Assembly (NCBI GenBank): GCA_006226545.1 | Contig: SBGR01000038.1 | Span: forward strand, 1-64,000 | Length of the DNA: 64,000 nucleotides | Reading direction: 5' to 3' | Source: Bacteroidota bacterium | GTDB taxonomy: Bacteria; Bacteroidota; Bacteroidia; UBA8524 | Shown here: piece by piece, positions 1 through 11,006 of the stretch | How positions within the stretch are numbered: position 1 is the stretch's first letter | Layout: each line of letters starts with the position of its first letter | Program-made: the position numbers and the translations under genes | Notes under the pieces: model-generated | What the model was told of the DNA's origin: nothing | What the model saw: only the letters and a program-made list of their open reading frames with translations | The model's database searches: none

Positions 1-61
1 TAAATTGTAGTAGTCGAGAACCGCTTAAACGATATTCCGCTCAGACAGGTACCCGAATAGA

Positions 62-97
62 AAAGGGGCTATCTCGACTTTTGAGACAGCCCCTTAT
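62..97 (-). terminator. Rho-independent terminator of dapA
   Basis: An inverted repeat AAGGGGCT(n)TCTC ... GAGA(n)AGCCCCTT lies just beyond the dapA stop. Read on the minus strand it is followed by TTTT, as expected for an intrinsic terminator. Bases 1-61 beyond it hold no gene that I can support. Confidence 0.8.
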
Positions 98-98
98 C

Positions 99-977
99 TT
101 ATTTTATTTTCTTCGCAAGACTGAGCAATTTCGTTTTGGTTTGCTCATTTACATTGGCCAATGGTAGTCGTACTGTTTTTTCACAAATACCCAGGTACTC
201 AAGTACTTCTTTAATACCCCCCGGATTGCCATCGTCAAATATGGCTTGCATGATTGGTAGCAACTCGTAGTGGCATAAGCGTGATGCAATAAAGTTTCCA
301 CTCAATCCCTCTTTCACCAATTCCGAAAAACGTTTAGGGTAGGCATTCGCAATTACTGAAATTACGCCATCAAGTCCAATACCTAAAAGTGGCAAGGTAA
401 GCGCATCGTCTCCTGATACTACATTAAAACCTTCCGGTTTGTTGCGCATGATTTCCATGATCTGCTCAAAATTGGCAGAAGCTTCTTTCATGCCTGCAAT
501 ATTTGGGTGCTCAGCTAATTTCAGTGTCGTTTCAGCTGTCATATTGGAGCCTGTTCTGCCTGGTACATTGTATAAAATGATAGGCTTTTTTGAAGCATCA
601 GCTAAGGCAGTATAGTGCTGAATAATCCCAGCTTGAGAAGGTTTATTGTAATAAGGAGAAACGGAAAGGATGGCGTCTACACCATCGTAATTGAATTTCT
701 TAAACTCTTGAACAAGTTCAGCGGTATTGTTTCCGCCAAGTCCGGCTACATAGGTTAGTTTACCTTGGTTTTCAGCTTTAACCGTAGCATGGATTTCCTC
801 CTTTTCCTGTTTTGAAAGTGTGGCTGATTCACCGGTGGTGCCCATAACCACGAGGTAATCAATGTCATTGTCAATCAGGTGATTGGTCAGCTTCTTAAGA
901 GCTGGAAAGTCTACAGCACCATCCTTATTAAAAGGTGTAACCATTGCTACGCCGGTGCCCCACAAATTCAAATTCAT
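99..977 (-). CDS. dapA: 4-hydroxy-tetrahydrodipicolinate synthase
   Basis: This cytosolic enzyme condenses pyruvate with aspartate semialdehyde, the first committed step of diaminopimelate and lysine synthesis. The 292 residues match the family length for a single TIM barrel. The phosphate/pyruvate-contacting GTTGES is at 46-51, the catalytic Tyr in LYNVPGRTG at about 136, and the Schiff-base Lys in GMKEAS at about 164. The start codon lies inside the end of the upstream DUF6913 gene (4-base overlap), so the two are probably translated from one message. A strong terminator follows directly. Confidence 0.97.
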   Translation of the reverse strand: MNLNLWGTGVAMVTPFNKDGAVDFPALKKLTNHLIDNDIDYLVVMGTTGESATLSKQEKEEIHATVKAENQGKLTYVAGLGGNNTAELVQEFKKFNYDGVDAILSVSPYYNKPSQAGIIQHYTALADASKKPIILYNVPGRTGSNMTAETTLKLAEHPNIAGMKEASANFEQIMEIMRNKPEGFNVVSGDDALTLPLLGIGLDGVISVIANAYPKRFSELVKEGLSGNFIASRLCHYELLPIMQAIFDDGNPGGIKEVLEYLGICEKTVRLPLANVNEQTKTKLLSLAKKIK

Positions 978-1498
978 TTGAGTTGTTTTAAATAATGTTC
1001 ACAAATACTCAAGTAACTCCCCAAATCAGCCTGCTTTTGCACATCAATCATAAAATCAAAGCAGTTTTCATATCCTTCCATAAAGGGTCCGATACGAAAA
1101 GCCTTGGATGCCGCGGCAAGTTGCAGAAGACACAGGGAGCCTTCCAATGATGCAAAGATGAAAAAATCCACCTGAATGTCAGTAAAACCTTTGACTTTTT
1201 CCTTCGTCGGTAATCCATGCCATTGCAGGTCCTTTCGGTTAAAATAATCAAATCCCGGCTTAAAGCTTAATCCTGCCGGAAAATCTTTTGCATCAAAAAA
1301 TCCTAAAAAGGTACAATCGACCCCAAGTGGCTGAAGTTTTTCCTTGAATTGATACATCAATTTGCGGGTAGCTTCTTCTTCAGCATTGAATACGATTCCC
1401 ACGCGAGAACCGGCTCCAATGGCCCTTACTTTTCGCTCAAGCTTACTCGAAGCCTTCGCTTGATTTAAAACAATCTTCTTAGCAATGAGCTTTTTCAA
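974..1498 (-). CDS. DUF6913 family protein
   Basis: This small soluble protein of 174 residues has no signal peptide. It resembles a Bacteroidota-restricted family of unknown function (DUF6913). It has a basic, helical N-terminus (residues 1-30), then an alpha/beta core with hydrophobic strands such as VGIVFNAEE, VDFFIFAS and LCLLQLAAAS. It overlaps dapA by four bases and sits upstream, so it shares the dapA transcript. A TACTTTTG -7 box ends only five bases before its start codon, which suggests a nearly leaderless mRNA. No catalytic motif is evident and I cannot assign a function. Confidence 0.7.
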   Translation of the reverse strand: MKKLIAKKIVLNQAKASSKLERKVRAIGAGSRVGIVFNAEEEATRKLMYQFKEKLQPLGVDCTFLGFFDAKDFPAGLSFKPGFDYFNRKDLQWHGLPTKEKVKGFTDIQVDFFIFASLEGSLCLLQLAAASKAFRIGPFMEGYENCFDFMIDVQKQADLGSYLSICEHYLKQLK

Positions 1499-1503
1499 TA
1501 AGG

Positions 1504-1511
1504 CAAAAGTA
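1504..1511 (-). promoter_or_regulatory. -7 promoter element for the DUF6913-dapA operon
   Basis: CAAAAGTA on the plus strand is TACTTTTG on the minus strand, matching the Bacteroidota -7 consensus TAnnTTTG. It ends five bases before the ATG at 1498. No clear -33 TTG is seen at the ideal spacing, so the call rests on the -7 box alone. Confidence 0.45.
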
Positions 1512-1556
1512 GGGATTCAGTCTTGAATCGTATTGCTTGTTTGCTATAACGAAGAC

Positions 1557-1564
1557 TATTTTTG
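1557..1564 (+). promoter_or_regulatory. -7 promoter element for the DUF1801 gene
   Basis: TATTTTTG matches TAnnTTTG, with TTG triplets 17 and 21 bases upstream. The ATG at 1569 is four bases beyond the box, so transcription probably begins at or next to the start codon. Confidence 0.5.
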
Positions 1565-1568
1565 TTTT

Positions 1569-4114
<2,546 letters not shown>

Positions 4115-5191
4115 CTAGTTTCCTTTGAGGATAGTATCAAGTGGATATTCTATTCGTTGGTTTTCTATTTCACCACGTTTGATCAAACTAAGGTGAAGTG
4201 GAATATGCATTTGATTGAGTTTTGGGCTCCATCCCAATTTATGCACGAGTGCGTTGGTATGACTCATCAAAGAAGGCCAATTGAACAGTGGAATTTCTTC
4301 TAAGCCCAAAATATCGCCTACCTGATTTCCGAGTAGGTAACGCATCATGTGACTTCCGTAATTGGGAGCCAGAGGTTTTTCAATATGATGAATAAACTCA
4401 ACCAATGATTTGGTTAGTTTTTTTCCTTCGGGTGATGGCCGGAAGAGCCTTTTTACAATTTGTTTTTCTAAGCGAAGCGCTTCCTTGTAGTCTGTGGCTA
4501 AAAGCGATTTGTCTAAACCCAACAGATGGGAAATTAGATTCCATTTGTGCAGGAAGGCATCTTTTACCGGGGGACTCAGTTCAACACCCAGTTTTTCAAC
4601 CGCGCGAAGTGTAACGATGGAGAACGCAAGGTTGGTGCCTGCCATGTCTTCCATATTGGTAGGCAATCCCCATTCTGAATTCCAATGGCCTTTTTTCAAT
4701 AAATGAAACCTCACCGCTGCGTGAATGAGTCGTACTTTAGCGATGCTGCGAAAGGCCTTTCCCTTTGGGCCAAATGCTCCGGGCTCTGATACATCTTGAA
4801 TAAACTGTCCGGTTTCACTTAGCCTGCGTTGGGTAAGTTCTTCCATTCTATTCGAATGACTTAAAACCCTCGCTCCATCCGCGGCGGCATAGCAGTAGGG
4901 AAGGGCGGCAAAAAGCAAAGCTGTATATACGTAAACCTGGTATTGATCAAAGAAGGCTTCGGAGTCGGTGATTTTCTGTGGATCTGCCCAATCAGGCAGT
5001 TTGGAACAATCTTGTATAAATTGGAGTAAATCGGGATGTAGGTCGTTAGGTAAAGGATCTGCATTTCCCTCCAGCGCCATAAGTTTGGCCATTTGATCTT
5101 GGGCGCCAGATTGGAATAAAACTTTGATTACGTCATCGGCAGCTCTATCGCTGCTTTGTCTCATGGATTGGAGTTGCTCAAGGCTGATCAT
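4115..5191 (-). CDS. MpaB/rubber-oxygenase (DUF2236) family protein
   Basis: The 358-residue protein belongs to the ER-bound oxygenase MpaB / latex-clearing protein family, whose studied members bind b-type haem. The conserved core is visible: KVRLIHAAVR with probable haem-ligand His157 and nearby Arg160, then LPTNMEDMAGTNLAFS, equivalent to the family's proximal acidic/hydrophobic loop, then a His-containing C-terminal helical region (GSHMMRYLLG). It has no signal peptide, unlike secreted Lcp enzymes, so the substrate is probably intracellular and is unknown. It is tightly spaced between the sirtuin gene (3-base gap) and ligA. Confidence 0.75.
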   Translation of the reverse strand: MISLEQLQSMRQSSDRAADDVIKVLFQSGAQDQMAKLMALEGNADPLPNDLHPDLLQFIQDCSKLPDWADPQKITDSEAFFDQYQVYVYTALLFAALPYCYAAADGARVLSHSNRMEELTQRRLSETGQFIQDVSEPGAFGPKGKAFRSIAKVRLIHAAVRFHLLKKGHWNSEWGLPTNMEDMAGTNLAFSIVTLRAVEKLGVELSPPVKDAFLHKWNLISHLLGLDKSLLATDYKEALRLEKQIVKRLFRPSPEGKKLTKSLVEFIHHIEKPLAPNYGSHMMRYLLGNQVGDILGLEEIPLFNWPSLMSHTNALVHKLGWSPKLNQMHIPLHLSLIKRGEIENQRIEYPLDTILKGN

Positions 5192-5194
5192 GGT

Positions 5195-5893
5195 TTATAG
5201 AAAATCTCGCTTCAGGTATTGCACTAATTCCGGAACTCCAGAACTTGCATTTTGTTTGATGCAGCGCAAATTTTGAACCGAGTGCAGCGGTTCTGCTTGT
5301 GGGTCAATATAAAATTTGGGGGCTTGAACGGAGGCGTAATGAATGAGCCCCGCAGCCGGATACACTTGCATGGAAGTGCCAATTACAGCAAGCAAATCAG
5401 CATCGCTACAATGCAAGGCGGCATCCTCAATCAATGGAACAGATTCGCCAAACCATACAATATGAGGCCGGAGTTGGTGGCCTTTTTCACAGTTATCGCC
5501 TAGTTTCAACTCCCATCCCGGTAATTCATAAACGAGGTTTTCGTAAACGGTGCTCCGTACTTTTTTCAATTCGCCATGTAGGTGAATGATGTTTTGGGAG
5601 CCGGCCCTCTCGTGCAGGTCGTCTACGTTTTGTGTTACGATTACCACCTCAAAGAAATCTTCCAATTCGACCAAGGCATGGTGGGCAGGATTGGGTTCAA
5701 CTTCGAGCAGTTGTTTTCTACGTTGATTGTAGAATTCAAGTACCAATTCAGGATTGGCGTACCAGCCTTCCGGACTTGCTACCTCGTATACATTATGTCC
5801 TTCCCAGAGTCCGCCGGCATCACGGAAAGTTTTTAATCCCGATTCTGCCGAGATACCTGCTCCGGTTAAGACTACCAGTTTCTTTTTGGGCAT
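5195..5893 (-). CDS. SIR2-family NAD-dependent protein deacylase (class III type)
   Basis: The enzyme removes acyl groups from lysines using NAD+. The NAD-binding motifs GAGISAESGLKTFRD (10-24), TQNVDDLHERAGS (87-99), catalytic His106 in HLHGEL, and GTSMQVYPAAGL (172-183) are intact. Tyr55 and Arg58 reproduce the YxxR signature of class III (SIRT5/CobB) sirtuins, which prefer malonyl or succinyl lysine. The region that normally carries four zinc cysteines has just one Cys (NCEKGHQLRPH), so the structural zinc is probably absent, as in some other Bacteroidota homologues. It overlaps the preceding lipoprotein gene by one base. Confidence 0.9.
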   Translation of the reverse strand: MPKKKLVVLTGAGISAESGLKTFRDAGGLWEGHNVYEVASPEGWYANPELVLEFYNQRRKQLLEVEPNPAHHALVELEDFFEVVIVTQNVDDLHERAGSQNIIHLHGELKKVRSTVYENLVYELPGWELKLGDNCEKGHQLRPHIVWFGESVPLIEDAALHCSDADLLAVIGTSMQVYPAAGLIHYASVQAPKFYIDPQAEPLHSVQNLRCIKQNASSGVPELVQYLKRDFL

Positions 5894-6663
5894 TATTTCA
5901 ACCAGGCTTTAATGAAGTAGATCACCGTAATCAATGGAAGCACAAAACTGAGAATTCCCAAAGCAATTCCAATGATGATGGAGTCGAGTAAATAGAGGAT
6001 GGGGTAGCCTATGGCTAAAACGAGAAAAGCTATAAAGAATATAAAGGTTTTGTTGATTAAGCTTTGATCGATCTTTTTTGGAAAGGAATAACGAACAAAG
6101 AATCTGTAGATTCGGTAGGCTAAGAATAGGAATGCAGCTGTGAAAAGTGCTCCTAAGAATATGGCGACGTAGTAACCTAATGTTGTGGTGAAGGATAAAT
6201 TCCCAAATAGCAAGGCAAGGAAAACCGCAGGAAAATAAAGGGCAATCAAGGCAACAAGCAATGCCGTAAAGAAAAAGGCAAAGAGAACAATGTACTCTAG
6301 CGCTTCAACCTGGTTTTCGTCTTCCTCATCATCGTCTGTGAGTGTTATGGCATCATGGTTTTCAGCTTCTTCAATTTGTGTTTTAAGCTCTGCTTCTTCT
6401 GCAACAGATTCACTCGGGGTGTTCTCATTATTTCCGGTAGCTATTGCTTCGGCGGGAAAGTGAGGTTCTTGAAAGGCAATCTTCACCTCGGTGGAATCTG
6501 GCTTTGTGCTTAAGCTGGCCGTTTTTTGCAATTCTTTTCGCTCTTCCCGAACCTCATAAACAGGATGAGCCTTCACCTTTTTAACATGCCAATAGCGTTG
6601 TTGGCATGCACTAAAAAGAAAACCCAAAAGCAGAATCGGAAATAAAATTTTCAAAGACTTCAT
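5893..6663 (-). CDS. Lipoprotein with polytopic C-terminus (paralogue 4 of 4)
   Basis: This 256-residue protein has a lipoprotein signal (LLGFLFSAC, then QQRYWHVKKVK). A hydrophilic, low-complexity linker of about 105 residues rich in Glu, Ser and Thr follows, and then a C-terminal half with about four hydrophobic segments (IVLFAFFFTALLVALIALYF onward). It is a clear paralogue of the next three minus-strand genes, sharing the SxCQQRYxHxxKVK mature N-terminus and the membrane domain. The function is unknown. It differs from its siblings in a very acidic DDDEEDENQ stretch before the first helix and an intact cationic RFFVRYSFPKK loop. It is followed directly by the sirtuin gene. Confidence 0.8.
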   Translation of the reverse strand: MKSLKILFPILLLGFLFSACQQRYWHVKKVKAHPVYEVREERKELQKTASLSTKPDSTEVKIAFQEPHFPAEAIATGNNENTPSESVAEEAELKTQIEEAENHDAITLTDDDEEDENQVEALEYIVLFAFFFTALLVALIALYFPAVFLALLFGNLSFTTTLGYYVAIFLGALFTAAFLFLAYRIYRFFVRYSFPKKIDQSLINKTFIFFIAFLVLAIGYPILYLLDSIIIGIALGILSFVLPLITVIYFIKAWLK

Positions 6664-6816
6664 AGCGAGATTAGTTCAGGTTGATGGTAAAGATACAATC
6701 TCTAAGATGGAATTGAACCTACTCGCAGGGTCAAAAGGAAAGTTTACATCCAACAGACCAAATGAGGCTATAGTCTGCCTGCTGTGGTAACTCCGTAACT
6801 GAGCTTTGGATGGTTG

Positions 6817-7557
6817 TTATGATTTGGACTTTAACTTACTGCCTCGAATAAGTTTACTTAATCCCATAACAGCCAATAGTACGATAACAACACTCGCTAA
6901 GAGGTGATGAATCATGGTTAAAAGGAAAATGCCTAGCAAAACTACAAGGACGTTTACAAACAAGTCGCCGAATTCAAGTTTAGTTCCTAAATATCCTTTG
7001 ACAATAAAGCGACTGTACAGTAGGGTGAGCAATATAATGACTGCCGGAATTGCCAATGAGGCTAGAAATAGTCCAGCTGGAAAACCAATGAAAATCGATC
7101 CAATGTAGATTGTTGTTACTTTGGGTATTAACAGAATTAAAAATATGGTCACAAAGCTGAGTAGCAAGGCTAATGTAATAAGGCTAGTAATTGCTACTCG
7201 ATCTGATTTTTCAAGTTCCGTCAATCGAATTGGTTCATCATTTATAGGCTGTTGGCCTACAGCTAGATCCGCCTGTAAGGAGTCTGCAGTTGTTGAATCA
7301 ACTGGGATGTTTATCCTTGTTTCTTCGCTTGGATACAGCTCAGAATTAATCGAATGGCTTGCTTCCACAGGTGCATTTGCCTCATAGTGGATGGAAGGGG
7401 TGATGGAAGGGACCGTTACGGGATGCAATTCTTTGTTTCGTTCTAGTTTAGCTTCAGGCTGAACTTTAACTTTTGGAATATGAGCATAACGTTGCTGACA
7501 AGCTGAGAAGAGTACCACCAGACTTAGCAGCCCAAACCCTAATTTCCGGATGTTCAT
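6817..7557 (-). CDS. Lipoprotein with polytopic C-terminus (paralogue 3 of 4)
   Basis: The protein has 246 residues from the ATG at 7557. An upstream ATG at 7599 would put a charged extension in front of the signal peptide and overlap the previous gene, so I rejected it. The lipobox is VVLFSAC, followed by QQRYAHIPKVK, a Ser/Thr/Pro/Glu-rich linker, the conserved RLTELEKSDR pre-membrane segment, and about four hydrophobic helices. It ends in the basic LIRGSKLKSKS. A 153-base gap separates it from paralogue 4. The role is unknown; lipidation plus multiple helices implies inner-membrane residence with the linker in the periplasm. Confidence 0.78.
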   Translation of the reverse strand: MNIRKLGFGLLSLVVLFSACQQRYAHIPKVKVQPEAKLERNKELHPVTVPSITPSIHYEANAPVEASHSINSELYPSEETRINIPVDSTTADSLQADLAVGQQPINDEPIRLTELEKSDRVAITSLITLALLLSFVTIFLILLIPKVTTIYIGSIFIGFPAGLFLASLAIPAVIILLTLLYSRFIVKGYLGTKLEFGDLFVNVLVVLLGIFLLTMIHHLLASVVIVLLAVMGLSKLIRGSKLKSKS

Positions 7558-7564
7558 TTTAGTT

Positions 7565-8281
7565 TTAGAATTTGCTGTTTTTCTTGTGCTTACTGCCATG
7601 GAGAATACTGATTAAACCGAGAATGGAGAATACAGAAAGTACGAGGTAAGGTCCCCAAAAACTGATGATGAGCGAGACCAGTAAAACCAAACCGAGTAAT
7701 AAAAGTAGAATTGAAATATCGCCGATATTCAATCGCTCGCCCAAATACCATTTGATAAATAAGTGAGTGATAAAGAGAATGCTCAATGCGATTAATCCAA
7801 TAATCAGCAAGGTAGGAAGGAGCGTATTAGCGGCGCTGACCAAGGCAAAGGTGTTGAAAAAGGATTCTAAAAAATAGGTATAGGCTACTAACCAGGCAGA
7901 TGAAACGGTAAGTAAGCCGAGACTACTGATGCCAAGCACACCTAACTGATCGGATCGATTCAGGTCTCTGTACCGCAATGATTCAGGTTCTTCATCCTCA
8001 TCTATTTCTAAAGATTGACTCTTGCTTGAATCAAGTGCGTTAGCCGGATCAAGCGACGTATCGTGAACAGTATAAAGCTCAGGCTGAATTGCCTGAGCTT
8101 TTAAGGGTTCTACGGTTAACTCAATTGGAGAGCTTAAATGGGAAATAGGTTCAACTTCCAATACTGCATTTGCAATTGGCTTTGGCTGCGCTTTCACTTT
8201 AGGAATATGAGCATAGCGTTGCTGACAGGAGCTTAAAAGAATAAATACAATTAGCAGTTGGAAGGTGGGTTTCAGGTTCAT
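7565..8281 (-). CDS. Lipoprotein with polytopic C-terminus (paralogue 2 of 4)
   Basis: This 238-residue paralogue has lipobox FILLSSC, then QQRYAHIPKVKAQPK, an approximately 100-residue disordered linker, the segment RYRDLNRSDQLG matching the same pre-membrane position in its neighbours, and four hydrophobic stretches ending in ILHGSKHKKNSKF. The arrangement of aspartate/arginine (RSD, KSD, KPD) just before the first helix is kept in paralogues 1-3 and suggests a functional juxtamembrane motif. It lies seven bases upstream of paralogue 3 and 35 bases downstream of paralogue 1, consistent with one operon. Confidence 0.78.
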   Translation of the reverse strand: MNLKPTFQLLIVFILLSSCQQRYAHIPKVKAQPKPIANAVLEVEPISHLSSPIELTVEPLKAQAIQPELYTVHDTSLDPANALDSSKSQSLEIDEDEEPESLRYRDLNRSDQLGVLGISSLGLLTVSSAWLVAYTYFLESFFNTFALVSAANTLLPTLLIIGLIALSILFITHLFIKWYLGERLNIGDISILLLLLGLVLLVSLIISFWGPYLVLSVFSILGLISILHGSKHKKNSKF

Positions 8282-8316
8282 GGAATAGGGTCGAGGTTCA
8301 GTGTAAAACTAAGCAA

Positions 8317-9042
8317 TCATTTTTTAATAAAAACACCGTAAATCAATGCGATAAAGCCAATAAAACCGATTACTCCTACAATGTACATAGCGAATTCCGG
8401 CAGGTATGGCAAGGCGAAAAGCAATAGTGCAAATACTACTGTGGTGAGTAATAAAAGAAAAACAAGATTAAGTCGTTTTTTGAAATAGGCTTTAGTGAAC
8501 CAATGATTGAAAAGAAGGGAAAAGAGTAGGCCCAGAATAGTGAGAGTGGCAAAGGCTAAGGCGCTAATTTCCCATGTAGCAAGAATAATAATTAGTACTG
8601 GAAAAACCGCAGCGAGTAGGCCTAGCATTACTGCAAGAACTGTTATGCAAACGGCCACTAGGATATCGGTTAAACTCATGTCAATGATGCCTAGCCTGTC
8701 CGGTTTTTGATAGGATTCTTCTGTTTCAGATTGTGTTGTACTATCGGCAACTTGAGTTAGGGGCAGCGTCTCTTGCGATGAAGTAGCGCTTTCCACCAAG
8801 ATGGTAGAATCTGGAATGGATTTTAACTCAATCGGTTCTAAAATAGGCGTGGCTAAAGAAGTGGGCTCCCATAGTATATTGGATTTTAAAGTTTCAAGCG
8901 GGGCAACTTCTTGCTTTTTTGAATTGGATTCTGCTTCTGAGGCATAATCACGTACTTTAACTTTTGCTCGGTGCCCATAGCGCTGTTGAGAACAGGAAGC
9001 CAATAGCACGGCTAGGATAAGGAAAATAGGTTTTAGGTTCAT
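8317..9042 (-). CDS. Lipoprotein with polytopic C-terminus (paralogue 1 of 4)
   Basis: The 241-residue protein starts at the ATG at 9042; an earlier ATG at 9084 would add an extension before the signal peptide. The lipobox is VLLASC, then SQQRYGHRAKVKV, with one extra Ser relative to the other three. A Ser/Thr/Glu-rich linker, YQKPDRLGIIDMSLTD, and four or five hydrophobic helices follow. It is the first gene of the tandem set, about 98 bases downstream of argS. I do not recognise a named family. Four adjacent copies with conserved ends and freely diverging linkers argue for selection on both the mature N-terminus and the membrane domain. Confidence 0.78.
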   Translation of the reverse strand: MNLKPIFLILAVLLASCSQQRYGHRAKVKVRDYASEAESNSKKQEVAPLETLKSNILWEPTSLATPILEPIELKSIPDSTILVESATSSQETLPLTQVADSTTQSETEESYQKPDRLGIIDMSLTDILVAVCITVLAVMLGLLAAVFPVLIIILATWEISALAFATLTILGLLFSLLFNHWFTKAYFKKRLNLVFLLLLTTVVFALLLFALPYLPEFAMYIVGVIGFIGFIALIYGVFIKK

Positions 9043-9139
9043 GGTATAATGCATTTGACAACACAATATAGGATTGTGATGCATTAAATTGCGTAGAAGT
9101 AAATTAGAATGACGATTACTTTACAAAACCATGACAAGC

Positions 9140-10915
9140 CTACATCCGTTCAACCACAGGAATACCCAACATAGTAAAACAGGCCTTCATGGTTTCGCGG
9201 GTAGCTTCGCTTAAGCGCAAACGTAATGCTTTCTTATTGTCATCGGTTTCCTTCAAGATACTTAAGTCGTGGTACAAGCGGTTATACGATTTCACCACAT
9301 CGTAAATGTAGTTGGCTATTAAGGCCGGGCTGTATTGCTTGCCAGCGGCTTCAATAACTTGAGGAGCTGCATAGAGGTTTTTGATGAGATCGCGCTCTTG
9401 TGTTTCCAAACTCGTTGGCCAAGCTGTTACACTGACGCTTGGTGCGTTTTGCAATAGCGATGTGATACGCGCATAGGTATACTGCAAAAACGGACCGGTA
9501 TTTCCTTGGAAGTCGATGGTTTCTTTTGGATCAAATAGGATACGTTTGGCCGGATCTACTTTCAATAAGAAATACTTCAAAGCACCCATGCCCACGCTTT
9601 CGAAAAGGGAATTCAAATCAGCTTCATCTAAGCCTTCTGTTTTGCCCAATTCCAGTGTGATTTCTTTGGCCGTCTTAAACATTTCGTCCATCAAGTCGTC
9701 GGCATCCACCACCGTTCCTTCTCTCGATTTCATTTTACCGGAAGGAAGGTCTACCATGCCGTAACTGAGGTGGTACATGCCTTCAGCATAAGGGCGACCT
9801 AATTTCTCAAGAATTTTGAAAAGTACTTTGAAGTGATAATCTTGCTCATTTCCCACCACGTAGATGGATTGGTCAAAGCCAAATTCTTCAAATTTTTGAT
9901 CAGCTGTGCCCAAGTCTTGCGTGATGTAAACCGAAGTGCCATCCGAACGCAAAACCAGTTTTTGATCAAGTTTGTATTCGCTCAAGTCAATCCACACAGA
10001 GCCGTCTTCTTTTTGGTAGAAAACGCCTTTGTCTAAACCTTCTTGAACCAAGTCTTTACCCAATAGGTAAGTATCAGACTCGTAGTAGAATTTATCGAAG
10101 TCAACGCCCAATCGCTTGTAGGAAACGTCGAAACCGTCGTACACCCACTGGTTCATTTTTTTCCAAGTAGCGATGGTCGCTTCGTCGCCGGCCTCCCATT
10201 TACGCAAAAGCTCTTGTGCTTCAAGCAGGAGCGGCGCTTGTTTTTTAGCCTCCTCTTCGCTCAGACCGGTTGACATGAGCTGCTTGGTCTCTTCACGGTA
10301 AGCTTGGTCGAAGGCAACATAGTATTTACCCACCAGGTGGTCGCCTTTCATGCTGCTGCTTTCCGGAGTCTCTCCATTCCCGAACTTCTCCCAAGCCAAC
10401 ATCGATTTGCAGATGTGAATGCCTCGGTCATTAATCAAGTTTGCCTTGATTACTTCATAGCCATTGTATTCTAAAATACGCGCCACTGAATAGCCCAAAA
10501 GGTTGTTCCTAACGTGGCCTAAGTGAAGGGGTTTATTAGTGTTTGGAGAAGAATATTCAACCATCACTTTTTTACCTTCACCAATTTGACCTTTGGCAAA
10601 GTCTGCGGTTCTGCTTAGTGCTGTGGCTGCAAAATTGGTCCAGAAGGAATCAGCAATACTCAAGTTTAAGAAACCTTTGATGACATTGAAATCCGATACT
10701 TCTTCGCAATTCTCTTTCAAGTATTGCCCAATGGTTTCGGCGCTTTGCTCAGGTCCTTTACCGGTCAAGCGAAGGAATGGAAATACCACCAAGGTGAAGT
10801 CGCCTTCAAATTCAGGTTTTGTTTTTTCCAGTTTCGGTTCTTCTATCTCTTTTTGAAATAGCGCAGTAAAAGCCTTTTGGATATGCTGTTGAAGAATGGA
10901 TTCAATGCTTGTCAT
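9140..10915 (-). CDS. argS: Arginyl-tRNA synthetase
   Basis: ArgS is a class Ia cytosolic enzyme that charges tRNA-Arg. Its 591 residues fit the bacterial family. The N-terminal Arg-tRNA-synthetase additional domain covers about 1-110. The HIGH-like PLHLGHVRNN is near 130, the degenerate KMSKS equivalent KMKSREGTVV is near 395, and the DALR anticodon-binding domain forms the C-terminus, ending TMLGIPVVERM. The chosen ATG gives the normal N-terminus. A CATTTTTG box lies about ten bases upstream on the minus strand. Confidence 0.97.
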   Translation of the reverse strand: MTSIESILQQHIQKAFTALFQKEIEEPKLEKTKPEFEGDFTLVVFPFLRLTGKGPEQSAETIGQYLKENCEEVSDFNVIKGFLNLSIADSFWTNFAATALSRTADFAKGQIGEGKKVMVEYSSPNTNKPLHLGHVRNNLLGYSVARILEYNGYEVIKANLINDRGIHICKSMLAWEKFGNGETPESSSMKGDHLVGKYYVAFDQAYREETKQLMSTGLSEEEAKKQAPLLLEAQELLRKWEAGDEATIATWKKMNQWVYDGFDVSYKRLGVDFDKFYYESDTYLLGKDLVQEGLDKGVFYQKEDGSVWIDLSEYKLDQKLVLRSDGTSVYITQDLGTADQKFEEFGFDQSIYVVGNEQDYHFKVLFKILEKLGRPYAEGMYHLSYGMVDLPSGKMKSREGTVVDADDLMDEMFKTAKEITLELGKTEGLDEADLNSLFESVGMGALKYFLLKVDPAKRILFDPKETIDFQGNTGPFLQYTYARITSLLQNAPSVSVTAWPTSLETQERDLIKNLYAAPQVIEAAGKQYSPALIANYIYDVVKSYNRLYHDLSILKETDDNKKALRLRLSEATRETMKACFTMLGIPVVERM

Positions 10916-11006
10916 AAACGCTGCAAAAATGCGGAAAAGCCTGCTGAAAAGGAAACGCTATTTGCTTCCAATCGGCAGGCTTTTCAATGTATAAAGTTAA
11001 AATGGC

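Noticed and set aside
1-61. 3' end of another gene at the window edge
   Set aside because: Only about 60 bases are available, frames contain early stops, and no motif can be recognised.
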